The notes beneath the pieces are model-generated. The model made no database searches. It was not told where the DNA came from and saw only the letters and a program-made list of their open reading frames with translations. Shown piece after piece: positions 58,928-64,000 of a stretch of 64,000 bases of DNA. The position numbers were made by a program, and so were the translations under genes. Where the stretch lies: the NCBI GenBank assembly GCA_902362715.1, contig CABIXN010000002.1, forward strand, positions 372,001 to 436,000, given 5' to 3'. The stretch is from Lachnospiraceae bacterium. Lineage in GTDB: Bacteria; Bacillota; Clostridia; Lachnospirales; Lachnospiraceae. Position 1 is the first letter of the stretch; each line of letters opens with the position of its first letter.

Positions 58928-59828
58928 CTTATTCTCAACGCAGGAACAGAGAGATGAAGAAAAGCTTTCAAAAATCCGAGATATTCCCTTGACTGAGATT
59001 GACGATTTCCCCGACCACCCTTTTAAGGTGCGTGATGACGAGGATATGGCACAGCTCATTGAGAGTATTAAGGAACGAGGGGTAATCACTCCGGCGACGG
59101 TAAGGCAGAAAGAGGACGGCAGATACGAACTCATATCGGGACACAGACGAAAGCGAGCCTGTGAGCTTGCCGGGTTTGATACTCTCCGTTGTGAGGTCGT
59201 TGAACTGAACCGAGACGAAGCCACGATTTTAATGGTTGAGAGCAACTACCAAAGGTCGCAAATACTTCCCTCAGAAAAAGCCTATGCCTACAAAATGCGT
59301 TTGGAGGCATTGAGCAGACAAGGCAAAAGAACAGACCTAACTTCCGACCCAGTGGGTTGGAAGTCAAGCGGAAAAGAAACAGCACAACTAATTGGAGAGC
59401 AGTCGGGTGACAGTCAAACCCAAGTTCGCAGATATATTCGCCTTACAAACCTTGTTCCCGAACTTTTGGAATATGTTGATGAGGGGCGAATTAAAATGCG
59501 ACCGGCGGTTGAACTGTCTTTTCTCGATGAGGACAGTCAGCGTGATGTGGTTGACGAAATTGACCTGAACGACGCAACCCCATCCCACGACCAAACAATC
59601 CGTATGCGAAAGTTCTTTGAGGAGGGCAAGCTCACAACCGAAGCAATCCAAGCGATTATGTCGGAGGAAAAGCCAAACCAAAGGGAGAAAATTGTTTTGA
59701 GGGGCGACAGAGTTCGACAGCTTATCCCGAAGAACATTCCCATAAGCCAAACGGAGGATTTTGTGTGCAAGGCATTGGAGCATTACAACAAGTTTCTGCG
59801 AAGCAGAGCCGACCGTGACAGCCGATAG
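58884..59828 (+). CDS. parB: ParB-like DNA-binding protein
   Basis: A 314-residue ParB/Spo0J-type protein: N-terminal ParB domain (IPLTEIDDFPDHPFKVRDDED, then ISGHRRKRACELAG with the GHRR motif), a central HTH region (SGDSQTQVRRYIRLTNLVPELL) and a C-terminal helical part. GHRR is the CTP-binding motif of the family. AAAGGAGG lies in the end of parA upstream of the ATG. It partners the preceding ParA. Confidence 0.92.
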   Translation: MAGRKSDFTLTKLDDLFSTQEQRDEEKLSKIRDIPLTEIDDFPDHPFKVRDDEDMAQLIESIKERGVITPATVRQKEDGRYELISGHRRKRACELAGFDTLRCEVVELNRDEATILMVESNYQRSQILPSEKAYAYKMRLEALSRQGKRTDLTSDPVGWKSSGKETAQLIGEQSGDSQTQVRRYIRLTNLVPELLEYVDEGRIKMRPAVELSFLDEDSQRDVVDEIDLNDATPSHDQTIRMRKFFEEGKLTTEAIQAIMSEEKPNQREKIVLRGDRVRQLIPKNIPISQTEDFVCKALEHYNKFLRSRADRDSR

Positions 59829-60062
59829 CCTCCCCCCTTTCTCACACTCTAACCCCTATATATACCGGCTATTAACCTGCTGAAAAAATATACTCTATCT
59901 CCCTTGAGTATATCTATCTCTAATAACATATAGCTGTCTATAAAAGGGTTCGCACATTTGGAGCAAAAGCAAAATGTCTGCTACGATAAAAAGTTCAGCC
60001 AATCGCACCTTTGATGTTTTGACCGGTTTTGATTACGATTAAAGCAGAAAGGAGCGATGGAT

Positions 60063-60767
60063 ATGAAAAACAGGCTGATACCTTGTGTTCTTGCCTGCCT
60101 GATGATTTTCCTCGTAGGTTGTAACGGTAACACAGCCAAAGAAGCTGCACAGGAGATAACGAAAACAGAGACTTCTTTTCCGGCTGGTAATACCGAAACA
60201 GATTCTCAGGAAGAAACGGCAGAAGAACCGGAAAGCACGGCAGTTCAGGAGGAAACACCGATTACGGCAGAAGAAAGCAAATCAACCGCTGAAAGTCAGA
60301 CGGTAGCAACTGTTCAGACAAAACCGGCGGAAGATAAAACGGCTGATACTCCTGCAACCGAAAAGCCAAAGGCAGAGCCACCGAAGCAGACAACCACGCA
60401 GGCTGAACCCGAAAAACAACCGGAACAGCCGAAAGAACAGACAACTGCCGAACAAAAGCCGGTTGAAAAGCCGACTGAAAAGCCGGCAGAACCGAAACCG
60501 ACAGAGCCGCCCAAGCAGACATTCGATGTCAGCCCTTATGTTAGTTACGCAAAAGAGTATGCGGTAAGCATAGGGCTTTCTCTTGACAGCACGGCGACAG
60601 AATGTTGGGACAACCCCATATCCGCAAATCCTAACCGAAGCGGTATCAAGTCTGATATTGAAAGCAGACTGAACCGATACAAGAACAGCGAGGGTTTTAC
60701 CGCTGTGTGGATATGGACAGAAAAGCTATCCGATACGGAGTACAACATCTATATCGGCTACTGCTAA
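60063..60767 (+). CDS. Lipoprotein with Pro/Glu/Thr-rich stalk
   Basis: A 234-residue secreted lipoprotein. The signal peptide MKNRLIPCVLACLMIFLVGC has a lipobox (LVGC) with the lipidated Cys at residue 20. Residues 25-155 are a low-complexity stalk of Glu, Thr, Pro, Lys and Gln repeats (EKPTEKPAEP), a likely wall-spanning spacer. The final 75 residues are a small folded domain (VSPYVSYAKEYAVSIGLSLD, then GFTAVWIWTEKLSDTEYNIY). I do not recognise the domain. The ATG at 60063 has AAAGGAG at better spacing than the ATG at 60057. Confidence 0.8.
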   Translation: MKNRLIPCVLACLMIFLVGCNGNTAKEAAQEITKTETSFPAGNTETDSQEETAEEPESTAVQEETPITAEESKSTAESQTVATVQTKPAEDKTADTPATEKPKAEPPKQTTTQAEPEKQPEQPKEQTTAEQKPVEKPTEKPAEPKPTEPPKQTFDVSPYVSYAKEYAVSIGLSLDSTATECWDNPISANPNRSGIKSDIESRLNRYKNSEGFTAVWIWTEKLSDTEYNIYIGYC

Positions 60768-60788
60768 AACAAAATAATTTTAAGCGGA

Positions 60789-60815
60789 CGCACTGAGTAA
60801 AATCGGTGCGTTTTT
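60789..60815 (+). terminator. Small terminator after the lipoprotein gene
   Basis: CGCACT (60789-60794) pairs with GGTGCG (60805-60810), one wobble, followed by five T. It lies just ahead of the ribosome binding site of the next gene. Confidence 0.65.
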
Positions 60816-60837
60816 GCATTTCAAGGAGGAAAACGCA

Positions 60838-63800
60838 ATGGTTAAAACAAAATTCAAGAAAGCCGTCTCGCTTATGTTGGCGGCGGTTATGAGCCTTACT
60901 GCTTTTATGGGCATTGGGGCAACGACAGCCTTTGCAGCCGTAGGCGAAAAAGCCGATGTGTACCTCGTCGATTATCCCCGAAGCGGAGATACCAATAACA
61001 ACGGCGAATGGGGACACGGCAATCTCAACTATATGAACGGTTGGAAAGGCTTGTCCACGAAATATACGGGACTTCGTGCAATGGGTTCGTATTCGGGCAA
61101 TATCGCCTACTGTATCGAGCCGGGTACAGGTCAGCGGACTGGAGATACTCTCACCGAAAAGGACGAGAACTTCTTCAACAACATCAGTCCGAACGGTACG
61201 ATTTCCGGCGATGATATTCGCCTGCTTATCGGTCGTATCTTGCAGTACGGCTACCGTGGAGGAATTTCGACAAGCTGGAAGTCGCAGAATGAAAGCGACG
61301 CAAACTGTATCGCCCACGCTTATGCCACTCAGATTTTGATTTGGGAAACGATTGTCGGCGAAAGAGACGCAGGCTTTAATCACGTTTCTACCGGCGGGTA
61401 CAATGCCGTGCTTGAATGTGTAAGCTCTGCACACCCTCTCCGCAGTAAAATCTTGTCGTACTACAACAGTATGGTAACAAGCGTTCAGAATCACACCAAA
61501 GTGCCGAGCTTCTGCACAAGGTCAAGCGGTTCTGCAAAGGTAAACGAGCTTGAATGGAACGGAAGCAAGTATGTTGCAACTCTCACCGATACAAACGGTG
61601 TGCTTGGCAACTACAACTTCTCGGCAAACATTGACGGCGTTTCGTTCTCTGTCAGCGGAAACAAATTGACTGTTTCGATGGAGAAAGCTCCGAGCAAGGA
61701 ATTTACCATCACAGCCGCAAAAAAGAACGGTGTCCGCAGAGGTGTTGTCGTATGGTCTGACGGTATCCATCAGAATGGAAACGGCATTCAGGATGTGGTC
61801 ACTTATGCTCAAGAGGTCAGCGACCCTGTCAGCGGCTTTGTCAAAATGAAGGTAAGCTACGGCTCTTGTCAGATTGTAAAGACAAGTGAGGACGGAAAGG
61901 TTGACGGTATTCAGTTTACCATAAGCGGTAACGGTGTCAATCAGACTGTAACAACCGCAAACGGCGGTAAATTCCAACTGGATAACCTTATGCCCGGTGT
62001 TTACACGGTAACAGAACAGTCTATCGACAAATATGTTCCGCAGGAGGTTCACAGAGTAACTGTTGTTGCCGGTCAGGTGGCAAAGGTCAACTTCAATAAT
62101 GTTCTCAAGAGAGGTAATCTTCAGGTTATCAAATCTTCGGAGGATAATCTTGTAGAGGGCGTTACCTTCCACCTTTACGGCACTTCTCTTGCGGGTATTG
62201 CCGTAGATGAATATGCCGTAACAGATAAGAACGGTGTTGCTTCTTTCAATGATGTGCTTATCAGCGGTACTACCCCTTACACTGTTGAAGAAGTAGATAC
62301 GGCTATCCGTTATGTTGTGCCTGCAAATCAGACCGCACCGATTAACTGGAAAGATGTTACAACCCGCAATTTCACGAACATTCTCAAAAAGTTCAGCGTA
62401 ACTGTAACAAAGAGCGACCGTGAGGAAGGAACGCCGCAGGGCGACGCTACCCTTGCCGGAGCAGTTTACGGTATCTATAAAGGCGAAACCCTTGTGGACA
62501 AGTATGTAACGGATAAGAACGGTCAGTTTACCACAAAGGAATATATCTGTGATGACGACTGGACAATCCGTGAAATCACTCCGTCCGAGGGCTATCTGCT
62601 TGATACCACAATCCATAAGGTCGGTGCTGAACCGCAGCTTTATACGGTTGAACACAATCAGACAGCAAATGATGTTACAGAGCAGGTTATGAAAGGTAAT
62701 ATCGCCATCATCAAGCATACCGATAACGGAGAAACACAGATTGAGACACCTGAAAACGGTGCAACCTTTGAAATCTATCTCAAATCTTTCGGCAGCTTTG
62801 ACGCAGCAGAAGAAGATGAAAGAGATGTTATCGTCTGTGATGAAAACGGCTTCGGTCAGACAAAGAATATGCCGTATGGTGTATATACCGTTCATCAGAC
62901 CTCCGGTTGGGAAGGTCGTGAGCTTATGAAAGACTTTGATGTGTTCATTGCTCAGGACGGTCAGACCTACCGCTATCTTATTAACAACGCAAACTTTGAA
63001 AGCTATATCAAGGTTGTCAAGGTGGACGCAGAAAGCGGTAAAAACATTCCGTATGCCGGTGCAGGCTTCAAAATCTTTGACCCTAACGGTAATCAGGTAA
63101 CAATGACCTTTACTTATCCTACTCCGACAACGATTGATACTTTCTACACCGACGCAAACGGACAGCTTGTTACACCGGAGAAACTGGAATACGGCAAGGG
63201 ATATTCTCTTGTGGAAGTTCAGGCTCCTTACGGATATGTGCTTGACAGCTCACCGGTGTACTTTGATGTGGCAGAGGAACATTCTTCCGATGAGGGTGGT
63301 ATTACCGTGATTAAGGTAGATAAGCCTAATATGGCACAGAAAGGTACTGTCAGCATTGAAAAGACCGGCGAGGTATTCTCAGGGGTAAACATCTCCGGAG
63401 AGGAAAATACCGATGTGATTTATCAGCCTGTCTATGAAGTGAAAGGTCTTGCAGGTGCGGTCTATGAGATTACCGCAGCAGAAGATGTTATCACGCCTGA
63501 CGGAACACTCCGTTATGCAAAGGGCGAGGTCGTAGATACTGTTACCACATATGAAAACGGACTTGCAAAGAGTAAGGAGCTTTACCTCGGCAGATATACG
63601 GTAGTTGAAATTACCGCACCGGAGGGTATGGTTATCAACAAGGAAGCACACGAGGTCGAGCTTACCTACGCAGGTCAGGAAGTCGCCGTGACGGAAACTG
63701 CAACCAGCTTCGTAAACGAGAGACAAAAGGTTACGGTAAGTCTTGAAAAGGCAATCGAAAAGAACGACATCTTCAATATCGGCAACGGCGATGAAGTAAA

Positions 63801-64000
63801 AAACATCAGCTTCGGACTTTTTGCCGCCGAGGAACTTGTTTCCGCAAGCGGTACTTCTATCCCGGCAGACGGACTGATTGAGATTATCTCTCTTTCCGAA
63901 AACGGCAAGGCAGTTATCAAAACCGACCTTCCTTTCGGAAGCTACTATGTAAAGGAGCTTGCAACCGATGAGCATTATATCCTTTCCGACAGCAAGTATC
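60838..64000 (+). CDS. Thioester-domain adhesin with CnaB/SpaA-like repeats (3' end outside window)
   Basis: The frame is open from the ATG at 60838 (AAGGAGGA upstream) to the window end, 1054 residues. A signal peptide ends near residue 38 (AATTAFAA-like). A thioester domain follows: Cys92 in NIAYCIEPGTGQ and Gln165 in ATQILIWETI are the usual pair that forms the Cys-Gln bond used for covalent host attachment. From residue 340 on there are repeated CnaB/SpaA-type beta domains (for example GVYTVTEQ, GKFQLDNLMPG, NGGKFQ, YTVEEV). A sortase signal is expected beyond the window. In such ICEs these proteins act in surface adhesion or mating aggregation. Confidence 0.85.
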   Translation, partial: MVKTKFKKAVSLMLAAVMSLTAFMGIGATTAFAAVGEKADVYLVDYPRSGDTNNNGEWGHGNLNYMNGWKGLSTKYTGLRAMGSYSGNIAYCIEPGTGQRTGDTLTEKDENFFNNISPNGTISGDDIRLLIGRILQYGYRGGISTSWKSQNESDANCIAHAYATQILIWETIVGERDAGFNHVSTGGYNAVLECVSSAHPLRSKILSYYNSMVTSVQNHTKVPSFCTRSSGSAKVNELEWNGSKYVATLTDTNGVLGNYNFSANIDGVSFSVSGNKLTVSMEKAPSKEFTITAAKKNGVRRGVVVWSDGIHQNGNGIQDVVTYAQEVSDPVSGFVKMKVSYGSCQIVKTSEDGKVDGIQFTISGNGVNQTVTTANGGKFQLDNLMPGVYTVTEQSIDKYVPQEVHRVTVVAGQVAKVNFNNVLKRGNLQVIKSSEDNLVEGVTFHLYGTSLAGIAVDEYAVTDKNGVASFNDVLISGTTPYTVEEVDTAIRYVVPANQTAPINWKDVTTRNFTNILKKFSVTVTKSDREEGTPQGDATLAGAVYGIYKGETLVDKYVTDKNGQFTTKEYICDDDWTIREITPSEGYLLDTTIHKVGAEPQLYTVEHNQTANDVTEQVMKGNIAIIKHTDNGETQIETPENGATFEIYLKSFGSFDAAEEDERDVIVCDENGFGQTKNMPYGVYTVHQTSGWEGRELMKDFDVFIAQDGQTYRYLINNANFESYIKVVKVDAESGKNIPYAGAGFKIFDPNGNQVTMTFTYPTPTTIDTFYTDANGQLVTPEKLEYGKGYSLVEVQAPYGYVLDSSPVYFDVAEEHSSDEGGITVIKVDKPNMAQKGTVSIEKTGEVFSGVNISGEENTDVIYQPVYEVKGLAGAVYEITAAEDVITPDGTLRYAKGEVVDTVTTYENGLAKSKELYLGRYTVVEITAPEGMVINKEAHEVELTYAGQEVAVTETATSFVNERQKVTVSLEKAIEKNDIFNIGNGDEVKNISFGLFAAEELVSASGTSIPADGLIEIISLSENGKAVIKTDLPFGSYYVKELATDEHYILSDSKY

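Noticed and set aside
61522..62895. Minus-strand reading frame of 457 codons
   Set aside because: Antisense of the CnaB-repeat adhesin. The + frame has a signal peptide, thioester motifs and a strong ribosome binding site.

Overview
The window looks like DNA of a Clostridia-type (Lachnospiraceae or related gut Firmicutes) bacterium. Most of it is accessory DNA. Positions 1 to about 54.1 kb are the right-hand part of a Tn1549/CTn4-like integrative conjugative element (ICE). Evidence is the gene order VirB4 (CD1110 type), CD1108-type wall hydrolase, DUF4315, CD1107-type protein, topoisomerase III, giant methylase-helicase, ArdC-like protein, MOBP relaxase with MobC, then a Tn916-type sigma-like gene, Orf8-like gene, Xis and Int. 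The left part of this ICE lies outside the window. No rRNA, tRNA or CRISPR array was seen.

Layout. 0-21.4 kb holds conjugation and DNA-processing genes, all on +, tightly packed and often overlapping. A TnpV-like gene sits in another frame inside the helicase gene. 21.4-24.4 kb holds small regulatory modules: a GNAT/antitoxin-like pair, an XRE repressor with paired operators, and a ribbon-helix-helix gene with repeated AAGTACA boxes. 24.4-26.7 kb holds the relaxase, MobC and an oriT-like cluster of inverted repeats. 26.7-50.0 kb is a large cargo island. It has three separate ECF transporter sets (S, T, and a fused two-domain ATPase), each with its own AraC-type regulator. Two of the sets also carry a pair of YbtP/YbtQ-like ABC proteins and a DtxR-like regulator. 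An operon of a GNAT, a membrane protein and a methyltransferase lies between sets 2 and 3. Four near-identical palindromes, GTTAG-N6-CTAAC, stand 21-31 bp upstream of the start codons of the three ECF operons and the GNAT operon, which points to one regulon. The most economical reading is an ICE-borne, metal-regulated scavenging island for siderophore, haem or a similar chelate. No siderophore biosynthesis gene is present. 50.2-54.1 kb is the regulation and recombination end of the ICE.

54.4-57.5 kb holds a five-repeat zinc-ribbon protein with a nuclease-like C-terminus, a small partner gene, and a cation/proton antiporter transcribed on - behind what I read as a fluoride (crcB) riboswitch. 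From 57.6 kb a second mobile-element-like module starts on +: a structured non-coding leader, ParA, ParB, a lipoprotein, and a large surface protein with a thioester domain plus CnaB/SpaA-like repeats that runs off the window. In Tn1549-like elements such genes lie at the end opposite to Int, so the window probably spans the junction of two conjugative elements in the same orientation, or an ICE inserted beside another.

All calls come from reading the sequence and protein families by eye. Substrate and regulator assignments for the cargo island are inference.
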